Origin: Panorpa germanica
Taxonomy: Eukaryota; Arthropoda; Insecta; Mecoptera; Panorpidae
Length of the DNA: 64,000 bases
Assembly (NCBI GenBank): GCA_963678705.1
Contig: OY783203.1
Coordinates: 22,364,535 to 22,428,534 of the forward strand
Reading direction: 5' to 3'
A model generated the notes under the pieces. It ran no database searches, had not been told where the DNA came from, and saw only the letters and a program-made list of their open reading frames with translations. The position numbers and the translations under genes were made by a program. Position 1 is the first letter of the stretch, and each line of letters starts with the position of its first letter. This document shows, in pieces, positions 32,937 to 46,234 of the stretch.

Positions 32937-34185
32937 TAATAATAAATTTAAACAATATATAAAAAGACATTAATATATAAATTCACGGAAAAACTCGTAT
33001 GCATACCAGTTGCACCTTAATATTTTGTTATGCAAGTGTAATGTATAACATAAGCGAACCTACTATTGTCACGCTTCCAACATTTAAAATTCAATATGAC
33101 CAAATAATAACAAATAACTTATATTAAGTTTATGTAGGATGAAGATAAATCAGGTGTCTAGCGAGTTAACAAATACAGGATGTATAATTTTTAATTTATT
33201 TAAGTAGATTCCCTTTAAACATAAAATATGGATAATCACCTTAATGAAATATTTTACTTAAGCAAAGAATCCTAATGACATATTTATTATAAAAGTCTTA
33301 TTTTAAGATTTTATAAATACTTTATAAGCCATTAATTCTAAAGATTTATAATAATCGGATTTTAAATATCGGATTGATGAATTGATTTAAATGATTACGA
33401 TTGATATGTTACTATAATATAGATCACAAAGTGTTAAGTGGTAAATTTTGTTATGTTAAGATAAACAATACATGAAAACTGTGTTAAGCGGTTTGCATTT
33501 AATTACATTATGATATTAAGCATAAGTCTTCAAATAAAAGGGTAAGCATGTGTATTTTAATTAAATTTTATTGTAAACTCATTTTTTATAATAAAACAAT
33601 GGCACTTTTTATTTTCATAAAATAATTATAATCACAGATAAAAATAAGAAACTAAGAATAGATTATTGCTTAAATTAATATAAATCGTAAAATAATACCA
33701 TTAATAAAAAGAATACATTTTATTGCAAGATTAATTTTAATATCAATTCAATTCAAATTTAATTCAATTTTGAGAATCACCTAAACTAAAAAAAATAAAT
33801 TAAAGCTTATTAATATTATTAACGCATCACTAAAGAAGCATACATGTTAAAATATTTTAAAAATTTAAAATAAAATTAATACCAATAAATTGAACACATG
33901 TTATCATCTCTTTTTAGTTTGCACTTTGGTTTTTCAAATAACGTATCTTATCATTAAATTTAGATACTGTTATTAATTATAAAATATGCCGTACGTACAA
34001 TATAAATCACCATTGGCTGTTATAATAATTAGGGGCAACCATATTTTGTTAAAGAGAAATATGGTATTTACGTTTAATTACATTGGAAATTTAAAAACCT
34101 TAGTAATTCTTGATTTAATTTTGAAAAAAGTTAAGTTAACATAAATTGACAGAAATTTTGGAGACGCTATACAATGCTTAAACAT
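32937..34185. other. Gene-free AT-rich stretch, 3' flank of DCAF15
   Basis: About 1.25 kb of very AT-rich DNA with no open frame of interest and no recognisable repeat. Confidence 0.5.
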
Positions 34186-37100
34186 TTACTCTGACTCAGA
34201 TCCATCTGCATTACGATTGATCTGAATATAATTATCCCAGTCGAGAATATTTTGAAGCGAGGACGTTTTGTGCAATCTGTGAATGCGCATTGTACAGCCT
34301 AAAGCATCTTGTTCGATTGAATTAAGTATATTAAGCATTTGAAGACGCGTTGGTTTCCAGAGTGATGGTTTTTCTTGTCCCATTTGCACCTTCATTTCTA
34401 CAAGATCAGTGTGTAGAATTACATTGTAGTCTCCAGAATTCATGTCCCATTGAAAGAGACACTTCGCTTCGTAATGTCTCTTATGACAAATGCAGTCACC
34501 CAAAATACAATTCTGACATTCTTTTAATAAACGACCCGATGTTCTTGTACTAACTTGTGGAATGGCCACGAGATGTATAAACATTAACCCAGTGACACCA
34601 GTTATTGGCGATACCTGGAACAATATTTTTATATGTAATTAATACTAAAAATAAAAATAATGAATAATAAACAATTTTACCTTTAAGATTTCACAGAACC
34701 AATCTTCAACGTTTTTAAAAGTTTTCTTTTGTGATTCACATAACTTAGTTGATACAAGATAGCAAAAGGTTTCTATATCAAAGGTTTGCTGCGTGAATGA
34801 TATCACGAACGCCTGAGGATTGACGCGAGTGCAACCAGCTCGTGTTATGGATGAAAAACTGGGAGCGCACAATGGAAGAGCAGTGTGATAACCCGAGGGG
34901 AGTAAATCATCTGGAGCCGCTAAAATGAATTTAATATATTATTAATAAGAAGGATGGCCTATAAATTGGGATCATAAAATTAATATTTTTTTACTAACTT
35001 TCTGTATCTACTATGCAAGACCGTTCATGTTCCTGAACCATATATCTCGAAAATTTTAACGAACACTTGAAACCCTCATTTTCTTCCAGTATTATTGGTG
35101 GTGTTTTTCTGATGAAAAGAGGGTTATTTACAATAATTTCAGGAAGCTCTATATTTAAATCATCTAAACAAAATGATTTTCTCATAACAGGACTTCTAGG
35201 CAAATTTAATTGTGCACATTTGGTTGCAATAGTTTTATCAGTTTTTCCTTTAAAAGAGATGTGTGATGGAAGTGGATTATTATTTCTAAGTATTGGTTGT
35301 CGGACTGATGTCTTGTTATAATTAGGAGGTGATTCGCATAGTACGTTTGTACTTTTGTCAATAAGTTTTCTATGTTTGTTAAATTTTTGTCCCAAGTAAT
35401 TACACGGAATTTCATTATGTAATTCTTCTCTAAATTCATATTTCTTATCTGCCAGTCGTCGTTTTCGGAATAAGCTAATTTTCTCACAGTTTTCCGTATC
35501 CTCTACAAATTCGTATGCTTGTTCAGCCATTTTTAGTCTACTACTTTCAGCTACTTCGTTATCAGATTCTTCTAATGCTGAATCTTCCGAAGACAATAAA
35601 CTTGCCGATTTTTCAGATGACTCTTTGCCATTTGATTCTTGATCTGAACTGAGAATATTTTGTTGTATATCCTGAGAGGAGCCCCTTGAAGATCCAGCTG
35701 CTTCACTTTCAGGGTCAAATCGCTTTTGATTCGATGTATCGGTCGGAAGGTTTTTACATCTATCTATATCTGCATGGAGAACATGTAAAAATGCGCCAGT
35801 GTTTATAACGACATATCCAGTGCAGCGCATACTAACATATGGAGAAAATGTAACATCGAAAGTATTGCAATCATATTTTGTGTGTACAAGAAGATTGTGT
35901 CGAACGCATTGTTTCACTGAAAAAATAATTGAATATAAAAATGTAAACTGAAAAGTATTGATTTGAATGGTAAAGAAAATAAAACAGTATATTTAAAGTA
36001 AATATTATAACATACCAGGTACAGGAATAGTAGCTAATTGTTTGCAGTCTACACAACCTAATGCAGGAACAGCTACCCAGGTGATATAGGACAGTGAAGT
36101 CCTAATACAACCGCTATTGAAAGATGTCCTAATTTAATGTTGGAATAGAGTAACAATAACGTTACAATAAAACATTAATCAGAACAGCAATGCTTACCCA
36201 TGAACTACCACAACATAAGGCAAATCTTTCCATTGAGCCATTGATATATTCAAATTATGGTAAACACCTGAGTTGTCATCAAAAAGAATCACGGTTTTAA
36301 CTATAGAGCAAGCATAGTGCGTTCTAAATTTCCAAAAATATAATCTGTAAAACAATTTATTCTATAGTATTCATTGTTATAATGAAAAAATAAATTATAT
36401 ATAATTAAGGCCTATCAAAGAGAAAACAGATACCTTTAGCCGGACAATCAAAAAGAATTCCACAACTCAATTTGCATTGTCAGAGGATACAATTAAATTA
36501 AAAAAAAAAGGTTATCAATTGCCCCGGTTCTTGCATTTTCTGTGAAAGGCCCAGGATATAATATATATATAACAATTTTAATGTTAATTTACTTGTATTC
36601 GAGCTTCTCGGAGCGAAAGTCATTATGTGGCTCGACGTCAATAGGAACCCATTGTTGCGTATAACTTAATAAAAACTGCCCACAGGCTGTTAAACCCATG
36701 TAAATATGGTTGCTATAATAGGGCCAATATTTTTAAATATAAATTATAGCATTGTATTAAAATAGATTAATATTTTATTTCTTCTTAAAAATCGATACTT
36801 ACTCACGAAAGTTACGTGGTATTATTTCAGTTCGTAAACAATATTTCAGTCTATCAGGTATGCTGTAAAAGGGGGCCTCATATTTTACACCTAGCGTACC
36901 ACTGAAATCCCCGGTGATCTAAAAGGATATATTTGTTTTAATTCTAAGATTTCCATTAATATTTATTAATTATCTGCTTACACATTTATGTAGCATTTGC
37001 GTAAAATATATACACTATAAAGTTTACGAAAATTTATAAAAAATTTATAATATAATATAAATTAGTGCTTACTGGGTAGTAATAACTTATAATAAATTAA

Positions 37101-37407
37101 AAACATAACGAATAAAAGATTGATATGTATGAATGGAGGACTGCAGCAATATCTATATTATTTTTCTTTTATACTAACTGAATTATATTCTTATTTCCAA
37201 TATATTTTCTTATAAAATTTTATGGTAAAAACCAACCTGTCTATTTTCAAGTTTCTTCAGGAAGCTTGACCGAGGTCTATTTTTTGGAAAAACTGGAGGA
37301 TTAATATTATTTACTTTCTGATTTGTTACTGCTTTTCTTTTGAGTGTTAATTCCTCTTCAACGAAAGCAATTAGTTTTTTAAAATTGGCATCATCTAGTG
37401 TTTCCAT
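34186..37407 (-). CDS. DCAF15: DCAF15-like, DDB1- and CUL4-associated factor 15
   Basis: Substrate receptor of the CUL4-DDB1 ubiquitin ligase in the better-known animals. Eight exons with GT-AG ends and consistent phases: 37407-37237, 36918-36803, 36712-36593, 36344-36198, 36128-36016, 35916-34999, 34919-34681, 34614-34186. They give 750 residues; the human protein is about 600. The N-terminal half matches family landmarks: NHIYMGLTACGQFLLSYT, LYFWKFRTHYACSIVKTV, a valine-rich strand before HGTSFN, ITWVAVPALGCVDC, and CVRHNLLVHTKYDC. The large exon 6 is a low-complexity Ser/Glu linker. Exons 7-8 carry the C-terminal domain, with an AKCLFQWDMNSGDYNVI...DLVEMKVQ strand pair and a SLWKPTRLQMLNIL helix. 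The protein is weakly conserved, so the name rests on ordered motifs. Confidence 0.87.
36405..36560. mobile_element. MITE-like insertion in DCAF15 intron 3
   Basis: The ends are imperfectly inverted: aggcctatcaaagagaaaac on the left and cattttctgtgaaaggcc on the right. They resemble the ends of the Rictor intron element. About 150 bp, non-coding. Confidence 0.4.
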
Positions 37408-38037
37408 TGTATTTTGCGATATAAAATAATTAATAATAAACAAAACAATTAATATTTTTGTTACAACATGTTAATACATATTAACAACAACAAATCCGAC
37501 CAAAGATAATCCGACTGAATCCGACAAATAGAACTTCGGCAAAACAAAATATACATAGGACGCGTTCAGAACATAATTATCTCCAATAATCTCAAGCCGT
37601 GATTGTAGACAAAAACAATGTGTAGATATTTGTATTTTTGTAGTTATTACATTGGTCACAGGTGTGGTAACTGCATTGATATCGCTAACCTCAAATACAA
37701 ATTGTGCGATCGCAAATTACTCATAAAATCCTGATATGTGTAAACAAAATACTGAACAATGTGGCATTATTGTTGAGTGCATATACGTCGGTACGGTCAG
37801 TATTGTGTTGTAGCTTTTAGTTATTTAAACGTCAAAAATATTGCATCTTCCTTCATTTATACCCAAGAATAAGTGATATTTAATAACTTTTTATGTGAAA
37901 ATTAACTGTGTTAATGTATGTATTTCAGCAGTTATAAAATAAACCTAAAAATTCAAAACCAGATCATGTTTCAGATGGCACTTAAATCTTTGTAATGTAA
38001 CTATGCAGTATATAGCATTTATTTTTACTTTTATAAA
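37408..38037. promoter_or_regulatory. Shared head-to-head promoter region of DCAF15 and Ankle2
   Basis: The two start codons face apart across about 630 bp with no repeat or other gene between them. A bidirectional promoter is the simple reading. The centre (37,700-37,850) is less AT-rich than its surroundings and contains several CpGs. No core promoter element can be assigned with confidence. Confidence 0.5.
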
Positions 38038-41000
38038 ATGGATTCAGTCTCAAATGACACTAATACTGATGCAGATTTGCATACAAACATAATCATTGTT
38101 AATGGAGTGATACCTATCTCAAGCAAATCAAATATGGGCCCCATAATAACAAAGCCAAATGATGATCCAACATATTATGGAATATTTATTTCCGGATCAC
38201 AGCGAGAAGGACATAGTAATTATTAACAGTAATTTATATGCTTAGTGAAATACATACTCAATATAAATTATTGTTAAATTTTCTTTTAGTATCTGAATAT
38301 GTATATACTGATAAAGATGAAGCATTGAAGATTCTTAAGAAAAATAAAAAATCTCGTTTCAAAGCTTTCAAAAACTTCGCAGCTGCAATGTATTTTGCTG
38401 AACATGGAGGCGAACCAGTATTTGAGTTACCGAAAAACTTACCTGGAGTTTCATTAGGTATAGGTATAAACTGAAATATTGTTTATTTAATATAACAAAA
38501 ATAACAAAGTAGATTTTAGGTGATACTATAAGTCATTCGTCATCTATGCCTACAACGGAAAAAAGCAGCCCATTTCGAGGTCCAAAACCACAAGAATTAG
38601 TAAAATTTCGCAAGTTAATTGAAGCTGGTAATATAGGAATGGTTAAAAGTACAGTTTGGGAAAATCCGCGATACCTTGTCAGCAGTGGAGATACACCTTC
38701 AATATTGCAGGTAAATTAAGATTTGTAAACAATAAACAAAATATATATTTTGTTTTTACACCTATGACATATTTAATATAATTATTAATTTTGAAGGAGG
38801 GATCTAGATATAACGCACTGCACTTTGCAGCAAAAGCTCTGAATGCAAAAATGTGTGAACTGATTCTTCAAACTGTTTCTAATCCCGCATTTCTTCTTCA
38901 TTTATACGGAGAAGAAAATATTTGTATTTGTAAAGTAAGTTAAATATACGATGTTTTCGAATATTGTGCATTAGTTTTTCTATTTAAATTTTTATTAAAC
39001 TTTCAGGATGCTTCTGGAATTCTACTAGATTCTTATTTGAATATGCCTGACAAGGGTTTCAATGAAACACCACTTCATTTTGCATCCAAATGGGGAGGTT
39101 ATGACGTTGTCAAACTCTTGTTATCATACCCGCAATGCAAAATGAATCCCAATAAGCACGGCCAACTACCAAAAGATGTAATTCTTTCTGTTTCTATATA
39201 GAATTTATTTTTTTAAAGCTAATTTTATGTAATTTTTTTAGATTATATGTCAGAGAGCGAATTTAAATGAAAAAGCATTAATTGAAAAAATGACTCTCTT
39301 GTTTGAAGAGCAGTATTATGTTCCTGTGCTAAGATCAGAAGATAACTCAGTTCAACCAAGAATTGGGGAACCTTTCACCCCCAAAACTCCACCAGTTAGT
39401 ATATATAGAAGTACTTTCCTTTTGTTTTGTATGAAAACATTCAACTGTTTTTAAATTGCAGGTTTATAATAAAGACATATTGAGTCCTCGCATAGAAATA
39501 CAAGCACTTGCGGGACCTATGACTAAACATAAAGCGGAACAATTTTGTAAAAAATGGAAAACACCACCACGTTCAAAAATAAATTTTGAAAATTCTCCAA
39601 AGAGAAAGTTAATTCGTCATAGTGTTAGTGATATAACAATAAATTCAATGACCCATAACACTTCAGAAGAGAATATCCAAGGATCGCTGTTACTTTTTTC
39701 AACCCCGCAAACAAATAAGCGCCGATCATATAAGCCATGTGTTACCAATAATCATCTCCGTAACTTTGGTACACCACTGAATCCTACACCAAAGATCGAA
39801 GATGACTCTTACCGTTTTACTGATACGAATAAAGGATTAGAGCGGTTTGGTCGGTAGGTTTATATATTTTATGTAATAGTAAATAAATCCAGGTTGTCCC
39901 TTAAAAATCAGACATAAAAATATATTAGCGAGAAATTTTATGTTTAATTTTAAAATAAAAAGATATTATTTAATAGTATTTTTTTTAAATCTTATTTAGT
40001 TAAAACATTGATATTGGTATCTATAAAGAAATTAAAACGAGGTTTGTAATCATGTTATTTGTTATAGGAAACTCGCTAAGCATGAGAATGTTGGTTGGAA
40101 AGAATTCTGGTCTTTTCTGGGAACATTTGCAAATTTAAATTCTTTCGAAGGCTTACAATTACTGGAGGAATATCTCGGTCAACTTTATATTCAAAAATTA
40201 TATGCCAAAATGCCTAATAAAAAAAATTTTATAGAAGAGAAACAAAACAAACGGAGTGAAACTAGTTTAAGTGATATCGAGGTAGAATCTCTAGTCAGTC
40301 CAATTAGCTATTTATGTACAGCGATGAACGACTGCCACATAACACAAAATGACTCAATAAATACTTTTAAAATGAGACCTTTTCCAAGTCTTCCTAACAA
40401 TGGTCAGAATCTAAATAATGAAGCAGAACTTTTATGTACGTTAAATAATTCTTGTTTAAGTCCTTTTCTTTGTGTTGAGAAATCGTGCCAAGTCTTTGCC
40501 AAAAGAATATTCAACATTTTTATTAATATTGACGGTGCGGACTGTGATATAATCGCACCATTGAAGACCGAATTTAAGCACCTCCAAGTAATGATATGTA
40601 GTTTCCTGGAAGATGTCCGATTTGTTTCAGTTAATTTCCAATTAATACATTCCAGAGTTGCAAAAATAATTGTAGATTTACTTATTAATGAAAATATGGA
40701 ATTCGATTTAACTTTAATTAAAGATGCTATAAAAAACATTGGCCTTGTTGATAACATCGTAGATCGTTGTATGTCGGATGACGAAGAACAACACCAACCT
40801 TTTCGTCCAAATCATTTAAAAATTAATAATTATAATAAGCAAATAGACTTACTGCACAATATTAAATGTTTATCTACAAAAATTATCTCCAATCTGAATC
40901 AAGAAATAAATAGAGACCTTGAAGTTGAAACTGAATCGCAGTGTATTGAAGTATGGTCTAACGCCTCTGCATGTAATTGCCAATGGCAATGCAAACATCA

Positions 41001-42234
41001 TTCAAGAGCATCTAGGAAAGCGTCTATCAAAAGAAGTTCTTATTTAATTTCTACGTCCAGCCCTATATCTATTGCTCGATCTAAGAGTTTTACCAATTGT
41101 GGTTTAGATAGAATATCAAAAAGACTATTTAATGAAATTGATACATCAGGTAGTTGTTGTAACAAAAATAAAGGAGAATTGTTGAGTTTATATAATTGTT
41201 ATTCTGTCCATTTGCAGAGTTTTGTGGGGAGGGTGCAATTTCAGATAGCGAAGATGACGTGTTCTATACTCCACCTTCTAGCCCATCTTCATTTCAAAAC
41301 TTTAGTGACGGAAACTGGAGCAGCATTTTAAGTCAACAATCTGATAATGAATCTCTAAGTGACAGTGACGAAGATATGTGTGATGTGGAAGACGAAGGAG
41401 TAGTTGTATATATGACTGGGTTTGTATGATTATATACCCGTGTTTATATGTATAGTCAAAGTCACGATAGATCGGCGGTGCCTTATACTTAAAAGAGGTT
41501 ATAAGAGCGGTATAAATTTATAATACGATAATGAATTTTGTCTTATTCGTTTCTATATACATTATAGAAAAATATATAATATATATAATTATACCCCACA
41601 ACTTGTTTTAAATATGAGTCGCCGCCGAACTCTCGTAACTTGAACCATATTATACAATCATAATATATTTACAATATTTATCAAATATTATTTTGTTACA
41701 GGGATAAACCCACACAAATAGATCTTAGCGTCCTCCAAGCAGTATCTGACATTGCTATTGATTTAGAAATTTACCCAAACATTTATCGCTGGAGACATAT
41801 GATATCTTTATTTAAAGAAGAAGAACGAGAATTGTAAATATACCATTTATTTTAAATAGAATTTTCCCATCTTTAGTCTTACAAATTAGCTAAATGCGAA
41901 TTATTTAATTGTGTTTTTACTTTAAAATCAGTAATATAATTAAAGAAACATTTAGGTAATATGTAAGAGCATTAGAATATATTCTGATATTTCCGAAAAG
42001 GATAGTTGTACCTTTTTTGGATTAAAATCTTGTAATGACTGTTTACAGATTAATTATATTTTATAATAAAATACATATATATATATTTTTGTTTATAGTT
42101 GGCCAAATGTATCGTCGAAATCATTTACTGAGCCAAACTCACTATCCACATCACGAACATATTTCGAAAATGAGCCTGACTGGGTAAGAATTACAGGAGT
42201 CCATTCCCCAAGATCGAAAAGTTTTGATAACTGA
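38038..42234 (+). CDS. Ankle2: Ankle2, ankyrin repeat and LEM domain-containing protein 2 homolog
   Basis: ER/nuclear-envelope protein that brings PP2A to BAF for nuclear reassembly after mitosis in other animals. Eleven exons, all phase-consistent: 38038-38215, 38290-38457, 38520-38710, 38797-38934, 39007-39177, 39242-39394, 39462-39853, 40068-41149, 41218-41419, 41702-41833, 42099-42234. They give 980 residues (human 938). Residues 45-100 form the ANKLE2 viroplasmin-like fold (YYGIFIS, then [20 protein letters not shown] and [17 protein letters not shown]). Ankyrin repeats lie at about 183-290 ([39 protein letters not shown]). [20 protein letters not shown] is a family block in exon 8. I see no N-terminal membrane helix or LEM domain in this model. 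The 69-bp intron 8 is short. Its removal restores [12 protein letters not shown] in an acidic patch. Confidence 0.93.
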
Positions 42235-42950
42235 AAAACCTATGTAAGAACGGTTCTTCATACATTTGTTTTTTAAATCTTGACAAATTCTGTAAGCTCC
42301 ATGACTAAAATTCCAAATTTTACAAAATAATTTTTGATAGGAGACATTTTATTTATTAAATGTGCATGCACATTTTGCATGCATGTATATGTAAGAATGA
42401 ATTAACATTTCTAAATTAAAATGTAAAAATAATTCTTATTAAAATAACATATTTTTGACTGACTTGTTTTAACCTTCTTTTTCTGCTATGACTTATTTAT
42501 TTTTATGTATATACTTTGTAGTATCTCTCACTGAAGAATTTAAATAATAAGACACTGATGAAGAGGTGAGATTTTATTTTCTAAAAAAGGTTTATATTCT
42601 TCTACTTACAAAGATATGAAATATGTCTAGTGAACACGAAATAACATAAACGCAATATTTATGCAAAGGATACGCTTAGACGTAAATATTATGTATATTC
42701 TACATAGTGTGATTATTATATATATTCATTTAGAATAAGTGACCGATACAGGAAATTTACTAACAAAAACACATTTTATTGTTGCTATTCTATCTAGAAT
42801 TTAATAAACATACCACTCAAAATGAATATAAATAATATTTTACACCAAATTCTACATTAGGTTGTAATTATACGACCGACAGTAGGATATATAGAACGGA
42901 TTGTCAACCTTTTTCACAACGGCCCAATTACAATTTCAAATATAATTTGA
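42235..42950. other. 3' flank of Ankle2
   Basis: About 700 bp without genes or clear repeats. A short palindrome-like gcatgcacattttgcatgcatg occurs at about 42364-42386. Confidence 0.4.
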
Positions 42951-42959
42951 TATTCAATT

Positions 42960-44030
42960 ATTACATAACCCAAAATTAGAACTTTCTCCAAAGTTTCCTA
43001 CCGGGCCCAATAATTTTTTGAGCACACATTATTTCTTATTTTTGAACTATGTTCAATAGCGAAATTCAAATACATATGCAAAGTTTCAACTTTTTTTCTT
43101 TTACGGATTAACACAGCAAAAAGCATTCCATTTTTGTCCAAAATTACGACTCTATAAGATTAAGGGAAAAATTCGAAAACGCCAAAAGTCTTAGAATATT
43201 TTTCTCTACGAATTAGGACATTTTTAAAACCTTCCCTAGAGTCGTTTTTGAGCCATCATACAAATTCACTATCAAAATTATAAGAACATTATAACCGACA
43301 CTTAGAGCACTGTTCCGGAGCATCACTGCTTCTGCACTTAGAATTAAATACCTCTGCGCTTTACCTTTCTGGCGTCCCAATCGCTTAGCAATCATTTTCG
43401 TAATTATTACTTCCCTGTAAGCCTACATACTAAATTTCATATTTATATCTACATTATATTATTAATCCCCTCGTTTACACCCTTTTTTACTTTTAGGCAC
43501 ATAAATCTATTTTGAGGTATCCAAGAATACATATACCAAATAATAGTTGCTTCAAATGACCGTTTACAGAGAGCCAACATACTGAATTTAAAAATTCTAA
43601 CTTTTGCTATACAATCTGCCCACCCCTCCCCCCATACTCGTTTCGCTATAGTATTTAAATGTTTGTTCTCCTATTGCCAAATACGCAAAATTAATGTCTC
43701 AATAAATGCTCCTAGTTTCTGTTTTCTTTATTCTATATTTCATGTTGATATTTTTGCTTTTTCGCAGTGCCCGCCACCATTGGAAATTTTGGGTGTTATT
43801 TTTTTTCATCAATTACAGTCCTTTAGACACCACGTACGATCCTTCAACATTCTAGCTCTTATAACATTGGCCTCAGAAATTCGCACTACTGAACTTAAAT
43901 GTCGGAATTCCAATTATTGGCAAATGTGCACAATTATAATCTAAATATATCAAAATTAGAAAAAACTTTGTAGGTGCCGTTTAGGAGATACCATATACGA
44001 TTTTGATATCGGATAAATATCTAGATTAGG
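42960..44030 (-). mobile_element. Minus-oriented Helitron-derived fragments
   Basis: The reverse complement contains family blocks: ctttggagaaagttc near 42,975; ttctaagacttttggcg near 43,180; a diverged 5' terminus (ttataatgttctt) near 43,285. GC-richer modules like those of the long copy lie at 43,310-43,400, and interior sequence (tgtgcacaattataatctaaat) near 43,925. Several pieces seem joined. I cannot set exact ends. Confidence 0.55.
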
Positions 44031-44198
44031 GTGAACTTATTTTCAAAGTTAAAATTTTCTTTGGGCTACCTCCCAAATGGTGGAACATTACGAATATTAT
44101 AACAGTAAGATAATGTTTGTATATAATTAAGTGAGGTTCAAAAAATCATTGCGTGATTTACGAACTGGAACAATTAATCTGAATTTTGAGGATATCAA

Positions 44199-44831
44199 TC
44201 CTATATTATAATGTTCCAACTGAAAGTTTATGTGTTTATTTGTTTGTTTGTTTATATGCGACCGCGATTTGTATGGTGGCTCGAAAACGGCTCCGCGCAT
44301 TTTCTTGTAAATTGCAAAAGATAAAAAGTTGAAATTTGGCATGTGTATTACGGTGCTCAATGCTAACTATTTTTGAAAAACAGAAATTGAAAAATTGTAA
44401 ATGGGGGTCTTGAGAAAATTAGGAGGTCCGCTAGGAAACTTTGGAGAAAACTCAAATTTCGGATTACTTAATAATAAAATATGTTATTAAAAAATAATAA
44501 TTTAAAATTCAAAAATTTTATTTGGGGGCACAGTGGGTTTTAGTCAAGAGTAAAAATTGGACTAGAAAGTTCAAATTTTATACATGGGCTAACTTTGGTA
44601 CATAATTTACGAATTGAAAAAAAAAATTCAAATTTTGAAAAAAAGTTGATCAAATTTCGAAAAAATTGAAAATATTTTGTATTTTGTTGAAAAAAGAATT
44701 TTTTTTAGTCAGTTTATTTGAAGAATTATTTGTTTTTATATGTAAAATTAATATAGAACGAGTTAAATTTGAAACGAAATTCAATTTATACACAAAAGAC
44801 AATCGTCACTTGCAACGGGGGTAAACTCTAG
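44199..44831 (+). mobile_element. Complete short Helitron, 633 bp
   Basis: The 5' end is TCCTATATTATAATGTTCCA. The 3' end is a hairpin-like gtcacttgcaac, a spacer and CTAG (44828-44831). The base before is A and the base after is T, the canonical Helitron insertion between A and T without a target duplication. There is no coding capacity. A second partial 3' tail of the same family (ending ctctagt near 44955) follows. Confidence 0.88.
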
Positions 44832-44960
44832 TGCAGTAATTCAGTATGCAGTAAATTTCAAAAATTTTAATTGGGGCACGGGAGCAGTTTTTGCCGAGGG
44901 TAAAAATTGGGCTAGAAAGTTGAAATTTTATGATTTGACGGGGGTACGCTCTAGTTATAC
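44832..44960 (+). mobile_element. Helitron 3'-tail fragment
   Basis: Resembles the region just before the 3' end (ggggcacgggagcagttttt, then aaaaattgggctagaaagt) and ends gacgggggtacgctctagt. It is a truncated second tail directly behind the complete copy. Confidence 0.6.
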
Positions 44961-45199
44961 AATTTTACTATTTTGAGTGTGATTAAAAATGTACTCTCGT
45001 CATAAATACGACATGCATAATGACAGATTAGTACGATACCCTTAACCCATAAGATTAAAAACATAAATTAAATAATTTCTTATATCGTTGTGTTTGTACA
45101 GGGATCGGCGCTCGAAGTGTTACCAATTAAAAATTCTGTAATTTTGTCAATTTTAATTTTTTTTTTAAATACTTCACTATATCGTAAAAATATTTCAAA

Positions 45200-46234
45200 T
45201 TAAAAAAAAATGTTATTGTTGGACCTTTATCGCGGATAATAGCATCGAGTTTGCCCGAGAAAACTTTACACGCTGTCCGAATGTATTGGTCAGATAGTAT
45301 TTTGTCCAGTTCTTGCCGAAGAGTAATCTAAGGTGTCGACCGTCTCATATTTTTTTAGTTTATCCATTGTGTTTAAGTCTGGGGAATATGTGGTCATTGT
45401 TGTGAAGATAAAAAGCTGGGAATTTTTTTTGTAAAAAACGTTGTGTTTTACGGGCTTTATGTGATGATGCGAAGTCTTGTTGAAACGTCCAATGGTTTCT
45501 ACCGAATTGTTTACGTGCCCAAGGTAACAAATCCTGTGGCAGTTACCGCGGCCCAAACCAACACTGATGCAGACGCTTGCTTTCGCATTGCAATTCGCTG
45601 GTTAAATTGTCTTTTGATTTGCATTCTTACCATACAGGATTTTTTTTTTTATATATTGCTGAACCGTAAAAAATTCTTTATCAGAAAAAAACAAATTTTG
45701 AAACTCGTCACCAACGTGCAAGTGTTTTAACACTTTTGCTCTTATTAGGCGAACTGCCTTTTGTACAGGTGTTAGATCTCACATTTTTTGTATTTTGTAG
45801 GGCGTCAGTTGTAGCTAATTTTTTAATATGCGCCCCAGCTACGAGTAGACAATGAGATTTATCGCCAATTGAACTGCGCTTTGTCGTGGATTACGTTGAA
45901 TTCTGGCCTTCACCTTAGGAACCATTTCTGGCGATGTACCTGTTTTTTTTATGCTACCAGTATCATTGTAACCTGTAATGGTCCGATACTCAAACATTTT
46001 GTTCACATGTAAATGTCGGAGCTCAACAATGGCTGGTTGCTTCCACTGTTGCGTTTGAATTCCATTTCGATAACTTTTCTTAACAGCTACGTAAAACGAT
46101 ATGCTTCTGTAGGCATGTATACAACATAACAGATTGACGATTGTCAAAAAATGTGTACGCTGCCATTAGCCGTTTAGTTGCTACAGCAGCTTGAACTTGG
46201 TAACACTTTGAGCGCCGACCCCCTGTATTTCTTA
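45200..46234 (-). pseudogene. Decayed mariner-family transposase
   Basis: Minus-strand pieces in several frames match mariner layout. From an apparent start near 46165 come MAAYTFFDNRQSVMLYT and then LLRKVIEM-like sequence. A helix-turn-helix piece with VKARIQRNPRQSAVQLA lies near 45,870, VLVWAAVTATG near 45,550, FLQKKFP and finally SPDLNTMD near 45,370, the site of the last catalytic Asp. Many stops and frameshifts show it is dead. The DDE residues cannot all be confirmed. Confidence 0.7.

Noticed and set aside
35206-35487. 93-codon minus frame overlapping DCAF15 exon 6
   Set aside because: It is a different frame of the same exon. The longer frame carries the family similarity and the consistent splice phases.
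43663-43944. 93-codon plus-strand frame
   Set aside because: It lies opposite Helitron-derived sequence, with no protein similarity.
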